A stretch of 64,000 bases of DNA from Tachypleus tridentatus. Its lineage: Eukaryota > Arthropoda > Merostomata > Xiphosura > Limulidae. This document shows, one piece after another, positions 23,401-38,400 of the stretch (the first letter of the stretch is position 1; every line of letters begins with the position of its first letter). The stretch is taken from the NCBI RefSeq assembly GCF_004210375.1, contig NC_134834.1:162273290-162337289 (forward strand), written 5' to 3'. A program made the position numbers and the translations under genes. The notes beneath the pieces were generated by a model. The model ran no database searches and was not told the DNA's origin. It saw only the letters and a list, made by a program, of their open reading frames with translations.

Positions 23401-26400
23401 AGAGTTACATATTGATGAGAGCTTGTGGGTACGTTTTGTTTGTTTGTTTGTTTGTTTTTGAATTTCGCACAAAGCTACTCGAGGGCTATCTGTGCTAGCC
23501 GTCCCTAATTTAGCAGTGTAAGACTAGAAGGAAGGCAGCTAATCATCACCACCCACCGCCAACTCTTGGGCTACTCTTTTACCAACGAATAGTGGGATTG
23601 GCCGTCACTTTATAATGCCCCCACGGCTGAAAGGGCGAGCATGTTTGGCGCGACGATGATGCGAACCCGCGACCCTCAGATTACGAGTCGCACGCCTTAA
23701 CACGCTTGGCCATGCTGGGCCCTCTTTCAATGAACTAAACAAGTTGTATGGAGATTATGTGTCTTAATAGTTGGATAAATAGTTTTAAACTATAATAATT
23801 TCTGATGTGGTACTTCCCTCTGCCCATGAGATTAGCTTTTCCAATTTTGTGGTGTACTCTATATGCAAATTTTTATGACATATGCCACAAGCCTCTTACA
23901 CCCACCCTCTATTGCACTTGAAGATTTCAACATGTTTTCCATACAAATAATTAGGCACCATCTCTCTGCCAGTAGGAGAGCACTGACATCATATCACGCA
24001 TGTGGTTCCTTCTATGTGCTACTGCCAAATCATCATTTCTTATTTAGTTGTGCTTGAGTTCAGACATCTTTTTGTATATTCCAGTTATACCTACTTGGAG
24101 TACCTTAGTTTTACTTTATTTCGTTTCTTTACATGCAATTTTCACTTTTATTTTTAGAGCATTTATTTTTCTATGTTTTGCTGCCATATCTTTCTCTTGT
24201 TTGTTTAATGTCAAGCATGAATTCTGAAGTTTACATTACTACTTTGGGTCCTTTTAATTCATCTGAAACCATACTTTGGGCTACAGGTACGGGCTATTCA
24301 TTGTGGGATTTATTGGCATTTATTTGCAAGTAGTTTAAGCATTATGTGGTACAACCTTTGCCTCCTTCCATTGTCCCTCTTTCTTTTGAGCCTTTCAATT
24401 TATGCTGGTGAGAATTTTGATCATTTTTTTCAGCAAATATTAGTAGTAGTAACGAAAGACAAGAATCACCACCAATTTACATTTTCCTCGAGCAAAACAT
24501 AGTGATAATTTCATTGTTTGGTTTCGAAATAGTATTAACTGTATATAAATGTGTTACACACGTAAATAGCTAAACAGAAGACAAAAGATATAAAACAACT
24601 AAGTCCAGTTCTCAGGTTAATAGCGTTCTAAGAACATGTGTTGTAATATACCAACCACATTATATCCTATATATCCAGTGTCGATGATGCTTTGCACCTA
24701 CTGTAAACTATCAGTCTAATGTTATTCCCGGAGTGAACCAAGCAACAAGTCAAAGGAAGAGAGCTATATTAAAAATTATGAGTGAAACCAAAGAATATGT
24801 AGGAATTTGTCAAACATACTATACTTGATATAGCCGGTGCCAGTGAGGACTTTTGGACTAATACCAAGGCCTCTCAGGCCGGCTGGGATATAACAGGGTA
24901 AAGAATAGCACATATACAAATACTGCCTTATTTCAAAAATTATTTTCATTGTATAGCTAGAAGTTACAACAATACAGAAAACACTAATAGGTAATTATAT
25001 CACGAACTGGGAAATCAGAAGTAATTTAATAAAGCTTTCACAATCGTATTCCAAATTTTTTTAGCTGTTTCGTGTGTGTGTTTTTTTCTTATAGCAAAGC
25101 CACATCAGGTTATCTGCTGAGTCCACCGAGTGGAAACAAACTACTGATTTTAGCAAATCTGTAGACTTACCGTCTACAGACTTGCTGTTTCGTATTGCAA
25201 AAATTACAAAATAAAATTAACGACGTTTAGTGTGGCTTTTCTGAATGTAGTTTGAGTGCCATCTGTAGGCCAGCGCCACCATGCGAAGAAACTAGTGTTT
25301 CCTATTGACCCGTGGAATAATTCAAGAGCTTTAGACGTTTCAAAATTATATACGTTGCCTTGAGACCATGTCCAGTGACTAAAGTGAAACGACGATACTG
25401 ACCTGGTCCAAAGAGATGCTATTCATCATATTGCGTCTTTTTCGAACAGATAAATAAAAGTTTGGTTGTACAACGAGATATGGGCTGTAGTATAAATATC
25501 CACTATCCTCACTCTTGTGTAACCAGTATAGAAGCCATCTTTATTTTGACATATTCAGATGATTTTTCTAAATTTCTATTCGGTTGTGTGTGAAGTTATA
25601 ATATTCATATTAAACTGATGTATAAAGATGGTAAACATGTGCTAAACGTTTTACACAAATAAGGATTACATACTGCAACTTAAAACTCATGCTATTATGT
25701 ATACGTTTTTGTTTGGATTTATAGGGAATTTGTCTGTTTAATTAGGTAATGTATGTACATATTGGCTTGGAATGGGTAGAATTTTTATGTAGGTTAGTAG
25801 CTAAAGAGTGTAACCTAATGTCTTGTAGAACACGACAATAATGCTTTTAATAAATAGCAAACTAATATGAAAGTTCTATCAAATCAAGCCACACATACAA
25901 ATGAAAATTATTCCATTAGTTCGATATTGATATGAAAGTTCTATCAAATCAAGCTACATGCATGGATCAAAACTATTTAATCAGTTCGCTATTAATATCA
26001 AACTCCTACCACATCAAGCTAAATTAGTATTTCAAAAACTCCGTTTAATGAAATTTTCAGCCTTAAAGTCAGTAACACAAAGTTCCGACAAGCTTAGGTT
26101 AGTCCTAAATTCATAAAATAAAAATTTAACAATTCAGAATAATCAATTAAAATAAAAGAACGTACTGACTCGGCCCTAAACTGAAGTATTTGTCAGCTTT
26201 TAAATTTTCATGCAGAGAAAAGAAACAAAAAACAATCTACACTACACTACGTGAGCAACATGATGAATCTATTGTTTCTATTGGTGTTCGTAAAGGAATA
26301 TGGTACGCTTGTGGCAACTGGAATTATTCGTGGATTTGAGACTTTGTCTTGATGAAGTGAAAACAAAGGACGACATAACGTATTTATGGTTTTATAGCAC

Positions 26401-29400
26401 TTTTGATTTAGAAATATGTTCATTTCACGCGACAGAACTATTTTGAAACTATTTCGAATATTGTTGAATATTTGTCATCAATATAATTTCCGAGCAAGTG
26501 TTGTTTTTAGACAAGTAAGGAAACTTTTCAAAAAAGAACGTAAATGTATCAATCGTTAAAAAGCAATTTAAATAAGATGGCATGGATGACACTTGCATCA
26601 TCCCTACATAATAGCACATGATGCAAATGCCATCTCAACTATATTCTTTGAAATGTTTTTGAACGATTGATATCAGTTATCACCACATTCATCTACTCTT
26701 TAAAAAAGTTTTTCTTTATTTGTTTTTAATGTAGCGTTTCAAGAGACATATAAATGTTGTATTTATAACGAAGTCTTAAATACGATGAGGTTCCAACTGT
26801 AATATTTATTATTTATCTGTTATTGGCTTGTTATTCCTCTATTTAAGCTTTTTAAAGGAACACTAAATTTCTGCAGGAAAGCCGTCTTCAAGGGGTAATT
26901 ATGGTATCTTTTGCACCAGAATTATCATCATTACTTTAATTACTACTAGTTAATAATACATGTAAAGGCGGATACTCCGTTTGAAACTATGTCATCTCAG
27001 TGAAATTGGTTGACACCATTGTTTTGGTTTATGATGTATAATGTAATACAGAAGAAACAAGAACAAGAACGTCAATTTTTTTGTTATGATATTCACAAAC
27101 ATTCTCAAAACTTGTGACTCGGTCATTATATACATACTGTTATAAGGGAAACACTGATGACCTATTGAAGATGTATTAAACATACCATTTTGATGAACAG
27201 TCCGAGCCGCCCCTACATCTACGTAGACAGTGCTAATGCCTGCCTGATAATTTAGCGTTAACTGGACTTACCGGCATTATTATGACATTATGTCTGTACT
27301 AACTCTTGGACATAACTTTGAATTTATTTATGAAATCAGTCACAACTTTAAAATTATGTAATCAAATTATGTTTAGTTTGTTTCAGAAGTTTGTACTCGT
27401 TTGGTAAAACGTTTGTATTGTCTCCTCCTTAATATGTGGATACCCTGGTTAAGGGACAGTGGTGCAGAGATTTGCACAATCTCCCTTATATATATATATA
27501 TACCTGTAGCAAAACCAATCACTCATGTAGATAATCTAGAATTGTGGGATACCACATTGGGACCCTGGTCTGACCGAAAATATGGCATTTCATATAATAA
27601 ATTTACTTTTTCAACAACCAGAATTTCAAAATGACATCCAAATTAGTCAGCAGAAAATAAGTTCCAGAAATTGTGAACTGAGGTAAATCCTGATGTAAAT
27701 TATCAAATAGGCAATAAAGATTGTGTTGTGTTACTTGACAACTTTGGGTGGTTTGAGCAAAAGAGATTGTGTTGTGTTACTTGACAACTGTGGGTGTTTT
27801 GAGCAATAAAGATTGTGTTGTATTACTTGACAACTGTGGGTGTTTTAAGCAATAAATATTGTGTTGTGTTACTTGACAACTGTGGGTGTTTTAAGCAATA
27901 AATATTGTGTTGTGTTACTTGACAACTGTGGGTGTTTTGAGCAATAAAGATTGTGTTGAGTTACTTGACAACTGTGGGTGTTTTGAGCAAAAAAGATTGT
28001 GTTGTGTTACTTGACAACTGTGGGTGTTTTAAGCAATAAATATTGTGTTGTGTTACTTGACAACTGTGGGTGTTTTGAGCAATAAAGATTGTGTTGTGTT
28101 ACTTGACAACTGTGGGTGTTTTGAGCAATAAAGATTGTGTTGTATTACTTGACAACTGTGGGTGTTTTAAGCAATAAATATTGTGTTGTGTTACTTGACA
28201 ACTGTGGGTGTTTTGAGCAATAAAGATTGTGTTGAGTTACTTGACAACTGTGGGTGTTTTGAGCAAAAAAGATTGTGTTGAGTTACTTGACAACTGTGGG
28301 TGTTTTGAGCAAAAAAGATTGTGTTGTATTACTTGACAACTGTGGGTGTTTTGAGCAAAAAGATTGTGTTGTGTTACTGTGGGTGTTTTGAATTGTTTGC
28401 TACTGTTGATCATTTCATTCTTCTGCGAGTAAATATTTCTGAATCTCTCACATTTTCTATCTTTTAGCTTACAGGTCCCAATCACTATACATTAATTAAC
28501 AAAGAAACAGTTTTGGTAACCAAGGATTTTTACGAAGTTTATTTTGAGTGCGTTTTTTTGTTTAACTTGATTCTGTTTGCTGTTATTTGAGTAAATCTGG
28601 ATTATTGAGAACTATTTTTTAATCTTCACATAACCGATTTGTTTTATGTCGTACACCATTGCTGCGATCCACATATTGCATCATATTGGGTAGGTTTTTG
28701 TTCTAGCTTATTACAGCATTTACTGTAAAGAACTGACCAACAAAGTGAGTGAAACCGTTCGTTTAACTGAAAATAGAAATGAGATAAATCACAATACTGA
28801 TGCTGTTTTTGTTCCAGTTTTATGTGTGTTATTAGATATTCTATAACTGACAAAACTGGACCCACAAGTAAATTGATGTATAAAAAGGTTATAAAATATC
28901 CGTTTAAAAAGATGGTTACATCACATATTTAAGATACGGTTGAGAAGCAGGATGCTACAACTCAGGTTAAAGTAAAGCGCGAGTTATACTTTTCCTTTCT
29001 TCAGAAAACAAATATGTTGTCAATAATCAGTTTTAAAAAGAAAAGTAAGCGTGCACTGACTGCAACGTTTATCGCTAATAAAACACACGCACACTTTATA
29101 AGTTAGTGATACGTTTGGTTTAAGAACTTAACGCTTATGTAAACAACATCTTATAACATGTACTAATCTTGTTTGTTTGTACATGCTTCACGTATCCTAC
29201 AGTTTTACGAACGAATGTCATCGCTAATCTTTTTCATTGACATATAAAGATTGTTATTTTAAATCTGCAAATTATCAACCAAGTGTGTGTTTTTTTACAC
29301 ATTTACATCTTCACAATTAAAGTCACAAACATATCAGGTTTTAACCCAATATTATTCTGATTATTAAGAAAATTACAGGTTCCTGATTGTTGCATTCCTA

Positions 29401-32400
29401 CATTACGATTAAGAAAGCTGAAGAAGCCCATTATTTTGTACGATATTTTGTTATATAGTACTCACGTAATAGACGTACAAGATACAGTTTAAACCGTTTG
29501 TTTTCTTAAAAAAATATTTGATCGAAATCAAATAGGTTTTGCAGATTGTAATATTTTTCCATTTCTCCCACCCTCAAAGAAAAATACAAGTTTCATTTAA
29601 CGAATCTTTCCAGGTGGAGAGTATATGGAGCGTTATATGGAGTCTTTGGGCTATGTTGTTGTTGGAGAATCCTCAACCATTTATCACCGGTAAAAACAAT
29701 TCTATAGAAATGATAGCCGAATCTTTCAAGCAATTGTTATCAGAAGAAGATGGTAAGAACCAGTTTTCGTCTCTGTACAGGGTACAAAGTCCATAGATAC
29801 TGTAAGAACTATGATTATCAGACTTAAAACGCTATATGTAAAAGTACGATTCAGCATGACTTCACCGAGTTTTGTGAGTTGAAAACAAGTATTAAAATCA
29901 AAAACTAAACATGAGGTTTTATTGACTTTAACAAAAACATGTTTTTTAAACGTGTGTTATACTGAGTGTTTAAGTGTGAAAATACAAGTAGCTTGTGGTA
30001 TGATGGCAGTCGACTTGTATTTCCCAGTAAGAAGAGTAATGGGTTCGAGTTCCGTAGGTTTCAACTTTCAGTTGTTCTGAACTTCTTCAAACTTCGCTGG
30101 AAGAAGTTACCACACTTAAATTTCTTCAGTGATATCTCTGTAGGCCTTGTTTGGTGATTTGGACTTCGCACAGCAATAGAATCGAAACACCGATTTAACA
30201 GTTTACCTGTACGACTGAATAGGCTTTAGAGAGCAATACTCATTTTCTTGTCATTAAAATAAGCTAATCTAAATTAAACACAGATAATTATGTTAATATT
30301 CACATCAAAAAGAAAGAGAGCGATACATTATAATAACATCCTCCATCTTGGATGTCGTTAGTTTTTTTTTAATTAATAGCAACTAGGTTAAAAACAAATA
30401 CCCATGAACATAAAAAATAAAACAAACAAACAAACAACACACACACAACTGTATTGTTGGAGTGGTAAAATGCGACCTATAATAAGTTATTTCAATTCTC
30501 CAGATTTACTCTCTTTCCGCAATCCTCGTGGTCGGAGCACAGCCTAGTAGTTAACTCCCGTTTTTGTTTCTTCAGCGAAAAAGCTACACATTGCATCATG
30601 TCTACCGCGAGGAATCGAACCCCGGAATGTAGCATTGTCATTTCGTAAACTTATCACTGGATCTATCGGGTGACCAGGTGGGTAGTGTTCCGGACTTTGG
30701 ATCTGAAATTCTGTTTTGCGCTTTGTTACCTAAAATAAGTAAATGAAAAATGTACTACGCGGTTAGGGGCCGTGGGTGTATTAAAACAGTAACAGTCAAA
30801 TCCAACTGGATTTGCACGATTGCTGGTAGGTACTTTGACTAGCTACCTTTCCTTTAGTCTTTTAAAATTATTTTAAAATTAGGAACGACTAGTGCTTAAA
30901 ATCCTAGAGTAGCTTTGAGCACAATTCAGCAAACAAACAAGCCTCATACGTCAAATTAATTAAACAATGTAATTTAAAACTCGCATTTTTAAAAGTAAAA
31001 TGTAATTCTTTATTTTACATTATTTACTGTTTCACTAGCCTAAATAATTTAATCTTAAGACTGACAGGGAAATTACAAACCGGAAAAATAAAAATTATGA
31101 ACGATTATGCAGTTTGTATTTTACTCTTATTGTCTTAACAGCCTAAATATTTTAAGTTTCTGTAAGTAATCAAACAGCTACGTGAACGATATAGAAGCTA
31201 GAATGCCATCCGTAAGATTTATTTATCGCCCTACCCGTATCAAATACGTTTAGTATCTTCCTTATTAACCGCACTTCCTCGTCTTGTTTGATTAATACCA
31301 ATTACATTCCAATAAGCAACTGCACACAATTATCAGGTGAGATTATAGCACTGCCAATTGGTTTATTCTTACAACACTAAAATTCGAGATTCGATACCCC
31401 GTGGTGAAAAGTAGGCACATAGTCCACATCCTTTGTAGTTTTTCGCTAAAACAACAACAACAACAAACCTAGCACTAGTTTTAGAGTGTATAGTTTTATT
31501 TGTTCTGTGGGTGTAATGGTAGATGTTTTTTGCTCACTTGTTTATAACTTATAACGTGTGTATGTTATATATTATGAATTCATAACATAATTACATCAGT
31601 ATGAATGATGTAAAACTCCTAAACAAGCAAAGCATAATACTTAACTTAGCAATGTGTGTGGCATTACTACACATTTAAACTTCTCTTAATATTTTTGTTT
31701 GTTTGTTTGGAATTTCGCACAAAGCAACTCAAGGGCTATCTGTGCTAGCCGTCCCTAATTTAGCAGTGTAAGACTAGAGGGAAGGCAGCTAGTCATCACC
31801 ACCCACCGCCAACTCTTGGGCTACTCTTTTACCAACGAATAGTGGGATTGACCGTCACATTATACACCCCCACGGCTGGGAGGGCGAGCATGTTTAGCGC
31901 GACGCAGGCGCAAACCCGCGACCCTCGGATTACGAGTCGCACGCCTTACGCGCTTGGCCATGCCGGGCCAGTCTTAATATTTATTACATTCTTCTTTATT
32001 GGCCCAAGTCAGGTTTCCCATAAAAAGTATACTTTGTTCACGTGCACAATTTTAGTTGTAAATAAACACAATTTATACACTTTGTATATATATTAAAAAC
32101 ACTTACTGAGTCAGTAAAAAATGTGTCAATAACATTAATAGCAGTCTTATTGGGAGACAAAGAATATTTCCTCATTGAATTACGAGAGGAATAAACATGG
32201 GAAGATAATATGTAAAAATATAAAAAAAATTATCCAATTCAAGTAAGATAAAACAAGCGATTAATTTACACTAACACAGCCAGAAAACAACGTATTTCAT
32301 ATCTTAACTACTCCAAACACTGAAACCACGATTTGTAAACCTATATTTTTTTCCTTTTCAACTGATTAAGGTATCTTTGTATGAGTGGAATCTGAGTTTC

Positions 32401-35400
32401 ATATTTACTCTTTCTATATAAGAAGCCTTACCGGTGCTGTATCGAAGAAAACTTTCTGTATGTCTGTGAACGCATCTCCTTTTAAACGAGTTGACCGATC
32501 CAGACGAAACGAGGCGTGCTAATTTAATAGTCCAAATACAAACCAACTACATATGAAACTTTCCCATACATTCAAAAGTAAAATATTTTCCGCAATAACC
32601 CTTATATCGTTGCTGCAATAGCTATTATACATAGTAGAGTTCGAAGAAAACTGACATCACAACAACATTCTATAAGTTAAAGACTGTAAGTAAAATATTC
32701 AGCATTTTGGCTTATATTCCACACTAAACAAATAAAGTAAACCTCTCAAACAAATGAGTCAGTTTGCACATTTTCTATATTTAGTAATGAATATTTTTAA
32801 GGTATGATATTCAAAATGACTATTATTATTTAATTTTGGTCGTTCTCAAAACTTTATCATTACAAAATATTCAATGAACTGATTGTTGTTTTAAATCATG
32901 ACAGAACTTTTATGTTGTTTTTTTTGTTTGTTTTTTAGCTGAGAAACAGCGGGTCAATTCTAGAAGTAAGGATCATAAACAATATTGATCACTTTAGATT
33001 TTGCGTGCTACATTCAGTATTAAAAATTACTGACAAAAACTTTCATAAGTGGATTGAAATGCGTTAATCTGAAGAGAGACCTTTCCAATACAGTGTACGG
33101 TTAAAATATGGAATACACTACTCCAATAACATCTATAACTTGTATTTCAGAATAAGGTCTAAAGGTTGCATATTTCGTTTATTGCAGTTCACTTTGGCTT
33201 CGTCGTTTTCGAGATGATCCTAAGCATATTTTGGGCTCTTTGTGGGATTTCACTTCTGTATGGATATTTGGTAAGCCTTTATTGCAAATAATCTGTTTGA
33301 AAATACTTGGCCCAAAAAATTATTATTTTTTGTACTTAATATAAAAGCTATAATAATGAACCTCAAGAAAAAATAATTGTTATATCATGCCAGATTGCTG
33401 CATTACTCATGGTTATATTAATTAATGAACACACACGGTTTTAATGATAAACGTGTCCACAAGAGAAAAAGGTATTTCCCTTCATCCATAGTACGAATAT
33501 GCATTGTCTTCTAAAATTGAAGTTAATGTAATTTTATTATTATTGAAGTAAACATATTCGGATTTCACAAGAGTTATTATTGTTTTTAATAAACAAGATA
33601 ACATAATATAACTTTAAATCGAGCTGTAGCATATAACTTTAAATAGAGTTGTAAAATATAAGTAACTCGGTGAAGGCACTTTGATAAAACAAGCATTTCT
33701 TGTACAGTTATTATTTTTTCATTGAGAAACAGCTTAGGTACATATACCATTTTCAACATTAACTCGAATAGTGTTTCAAAAATAAGATGAATATACAGCA
33801 TGCACATACGTGACTGTAATGAAATAAAGATATTTTATCCTGACAACAGGTACTATAAACAGATTCAAACAGAATGTTGACTAAAAGTTGTATAAAACAA
33901 CATTTAATTTCAAGTGAGAGAAGAACACTTCAACAAGTGCGCCATAAAGTGTTATCTTTCCTCTCGGTAAGTCTGAAGGCTTATAACACAAAAAATTCGG
34001 GTTTCGATACCTACGCTAGATACCTACGTCTCAAATAGCTCATTGTGTAGCTTTGTGCTTAGCAATAAATAAAACAAAAAGGTTATCTTAAAGTAGTTTT
34101 GCTTTTTAATATCAGTAAATTCAGAACCATTAAAGTAAACATACTTATCCACTAAGATCGGCTGATATAATACAAGTACAACCTACTATTTCTATTGTTG
34201 TTGAGCTTAGCAATTAACATGGGTCACAAGATTTATTTACAAAGCTACTTGAGAGCTATCTGTTCTAGTCGTTCCTAATTTAGTAGCGACAATCTAAATG
34301 GAAGGCAACTAATCAACGTAACCTACTGCCAACTTATGGGCTACTCTTTTATCAACGAATAGTGGGACTGACCTTTACATAATAACGCTCCCCACGGCTG
34401 AAAGGTCGAGTATGTTCATTGAATAGGATTTGAACCCGTGACACGCAGGTTGAAAGCTCTAACCACCAGAATTTACGGAATATTGTTTTCTCTGTTCTTG
34501 GAATAAACAGAACATTTATTAATATACGATTATAAAAATATTGACTGTAGCAACATAGAAAACGAACACGAGAATTACACTGACGTAAAATGTCGTTGAC
34601 TAAAGTTTTAATTCTAGACAAAAACACGACGTTCTACTGATTTAAACATGAAATTTGGCCGTTACTTATCGAAACAAAGAAATAATTGGTTGTTTTTATA
34701 TATATCATTATACTATCTTTGATATAATTCATAAGCTTTACAAATCCTCCAAACAAAAAACAGGCATGATTACCTGTTAAACATTAAAACAAACAGAATT
34801 GTTATACTGGTTAAAACATGGAACTAGAACTAATGCTGTAAATCAAGAATGTTCTTGTAAGCGGAGTTCATTACTGCCACGTGTGTATGCAAGCATGGAG
34901 ATCATTTCCACGCAATTCTGAAATATTATACAAGATGAGCAAAACCGAGTGAAGATTATAAAAAAAATGTCATTATTGATATAGAATACTTGAAACGAGT
35001 TTTACGAGTACCAGAGCAGTCGAAAGAAATGAAAAAAAACATAATTAAATGAACAGAGTTTGAGCCAATGTTAATTAAACTTTACTAGACTCGTAAAAAA
35101 TTCTCCACATTTCTGGTACGATTTACTCCAGTCTTCTCACTGTAGTCAAGTGTGTTACAAAGGTTGTGCATTGCTTATTCTGAAGTGTACAGATCTGAGT
35201 GTAGTTTCAAGCCAAATCTTTTAAATACGTCGATAAAATAAACTCTCTATTGAGCAACGTATGTTAAAACAACTATATACATAATATATATCATTTTATT
35301 TCATTTGAAAGACACTAGCAGTGCTGACTTCCTGTTCAGACGAGTATGTAAAGTTTTGGTATTTGGTCTGCCAGTGTAATATAACTTATAGATAACAGAG

Positions 35401-38400
35401 TACATGCAAGAAGCTTACAACAGTTTATAGCAGACCACTATAACCTATGACATATTATTTAATGGTAGAAATGTCCCTCAAAAAAGTAAATCTTTCTTTA
35501 TATTAGAAGACATATTGTATGTGTTACTGTTAATGTTTATTTTGAAGACATACATTGAATAAATCGGACAAAATTATTATTTTTTTAGTCAGTTAACTTG
35601 TTTGTTTGCAGTTAAGCTCAAAAGGTACGCAATGGGTTATCTGTGCTGTATCCTCCACAATTATCGAAACCCAAATTTTAACATTTTAACTCAATAAACT
35701 TACTGCTTTCCCACTAGGGTACAATATTATTGGTAGATAATACGTGTATGATTCCCTCTTGTAAAAATTTCAATTCAGTAATTATTTACTGGCAAAATGT
35801 TCTACTATTCTAAACATTGAACTTCTTGTTATCCTATTGACACTAACATTAGTAGAGATTCATTAATATCGAACTATAGTTACTGGTTTGGGTGTTTTAC
35901 TTTCTCTAGTAGTTTTCACTTACCGTGTTAAGTGTATTAGAATTGACCGACGAGATATGAGTAACAGAAAGAAAATCAACAACAATTATGTTGGTTCACA
36001 GTTGACGATAAATTTAAAATATTAATGAGCCGCAAGTTATATATATTATTGATAATCATTTCACAAAAATTGCTAATGAGACAAAATTAGAATCGTGTTC
36101 AAATATTCAGCATAATGCATCCATTAAATATCTTTGTTTAAGAGCCAAAACTTGGGTTAAAGATTTGTAGATTATTTGAGTGATTTATATATGCCAATTA
36201 AATACGAGTAATCACAAAAAGAACAAATTCTAACACTTTAGTATTGTCCTATAGTGAATAAGAAAGGCATTTGATATTTTGTTTCCCCAAAACAACTAAA
36301 GAGTTTGAAATTTTAAAACCAATATATTAGTGAAGTACAAGTTTAGAAAATTCTTATTTTCAAAACGTGCACACCTTGTTAACTCTTCGTGCTTCGAATC
36401 AGAATTAATTTTGTCTCATAATATTTACGAACCAAAAATTATGGAACATCGCATGTTTTTAAAATAAGGCGTGTAATAAGTAAGGGCAAGAAGTTGACAA
36501 ATTACGACACTAGTTACGCTTAGAAATATAAATTATATATTTCATTTAGTACGATAATACTACTTAAAACAAATAAAATACTGAAACAATTTTAAATCTT
36601 GTTGGTTGTTTAAAAATAAATATATTGAATTGATTATTTTATTACTGTTTAATTTCAAAACACTTTCAAAAATTATTTCATTGGTAATATGGTCCCTAGG
36701 TTTAAAACAAACACGATACTAAATTACTCATTAATCCTCAAATGTACACTCAAGTACTGTCTGAAACTACTGTAGGAAAATTCAAATAAACTACTTCTGT
36801 AAGCTTTCGGTTTAAGCTCCAGCGTTCGGGTATTCAAACAATATAAGGAATGATCCTGCTTCAGGCAGAGGCCAGTTGATGCACGCTGCTACATGTAGGA
36901 AGAAGGCAAATTAATATTTCTTTGTGCTATGCTCATTTTATTTTCTGCCAGCATGTATATATATGAATATTTTATATTTTGTATGCATTATAATTTCCTT
37001 TAAAGTTGTAACCATTGTTGTTTTATCGTGATTTCAGAAGAAAAATATTACCTTCGTAATTCCGTGGATCGTAATAACTTCTATTGTTCTTCTATACGAT
37101 ATTTCTACATCTGTCTTCTATCTGAACTTACTAGTGGTAAGTCTATACCACATTTCTTAAAAATAATACCTAGATTTATTTAAAAGCATAGGATTTAAGT
37201 CTGAATCTTAGGGTTCCTAAAATTCTAATGAGACTTAGTTTCTCCGTTCAGGTAAATGGAATTTTTGTACATTTTTTGGCTAGTGTTGCATGGTCTATCA
37301 CAAAAAAATACAACTATGTTTCTGAAACTTTACAAAACTTCATATAATTTCTTAGATCATTACAGTTATACGTGAAGAACACAGTCACATAAAGAAGCAG
37401 AAAATTACAGTTTACTGAAAAATTGAAAATATCAGTTCCTCGGGCAGTAGTCTCAGCAAACAAATTCTCTTGGCAGAGGATGAAATCAGTAAATATCAGT
37501 TAACTTGAAGAGTAGGTTTACTATACATCACTTCCTCCGACAGAGGGCTCACTGAATATCAATTCCTTCAGCAGTAGACCTACTTGCCGTTAGTTTTCTT
37601 AGCATAATATTAATCAGACATTAGTGCAATGAGTTAGAAACATTTATGGTAATTCATTTTGAAATAAGTTCACTGGATATAACTTGAATATAACTGACAG
37701 CAGGTTTACTGAGAAGTATTCATCTCGGTAAGTTCCGGCATCATCTGATCTTATAGTAAATCTCATTAGGCAGTAGTTCACCAAGCAGTAGTTTGCTTGT
37801 CCTTTCAGATTATAAAATAGTAAAATAATTATATGTAGTTAAAATAATCAAAGCAGTATTCTAAAGTTAACTAAAGGAAAGGCACAATGATGAAAACTGA
37901 GATTCTGTTGAAACACAAAGCTTTTGATAGATAAGTTGGGAAAGCTATTAATGTAGGGATTTTATTTTCCATGTAAAGTCGAGATGGCTTAGTGTGTGTT
38001 TTCTTATAACAAAGCCACTGCCGTGTCCATCTACGGAAATCGAACCTCTAATTGTAGCCTAGTAAATTCGTATATTTAATGCTGTCCCAGCGGGATGCAG
38101 GTGGCTTACTTTGCTAGGTAATTATTAGCTAAATCAAGTAACATGTCTGCTTTTATCTTTATCTTGTTTGGTTTCTTTTTCAAGTTTAGTAGCTAGTCCC
38201 ATATAGATTTTTTTTTTATATTGAGATAATTTCCTTCCTAATGCTTCTTTGTTCACTTTTTTTATAATTATAGTATAGGTGGGTTTACTAGGTGTTAAAT
38301 ATCCTGTTGACACCTAAATGACCTCCCATGGGGAGTACATTTCAATTTTAAATTTATAATATATGGTACTTGCCAACAAGATTGATACATATAATTTTTT

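Larger units (their letters stand above)
20478..29613 (+). other. Gene A intron 1 (9.1 kb)
   Basis: Holds SINEs, a nested SINE pair, a long foldback at about 26500-26735, a diverged tandem repeat at 25860-26010 and a large 46-bp minisatellite. The stretch 23740-24420 is pyrimidine-rich and unlike its surroundings, and may be an unclassified repeat. 21546-22960 shows nothing recognisable. Confidence 0.65.
29753..32938 (+). other. Gene A intron 2 (3.2 kb)
   Basis: Contains a full-length SINE and several relics near 30530-30950 and 31355-31468. No coding signal otherwise. Confidence 0.65.
33271..37037 (+). other. Gene A intron 4 (3.8 kb)
   Basis: AT-rich. Only SINE relics at 33960-34080, 34231-34468 and 35605-35725 were recognised. 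Confidence 0.65.

Noticed and set aside
28237-28485. 82-residue minus-strand open frame with a repeating peptide
   Set aside because: It is produced by the 46-bp minisatellite read in an open frame.
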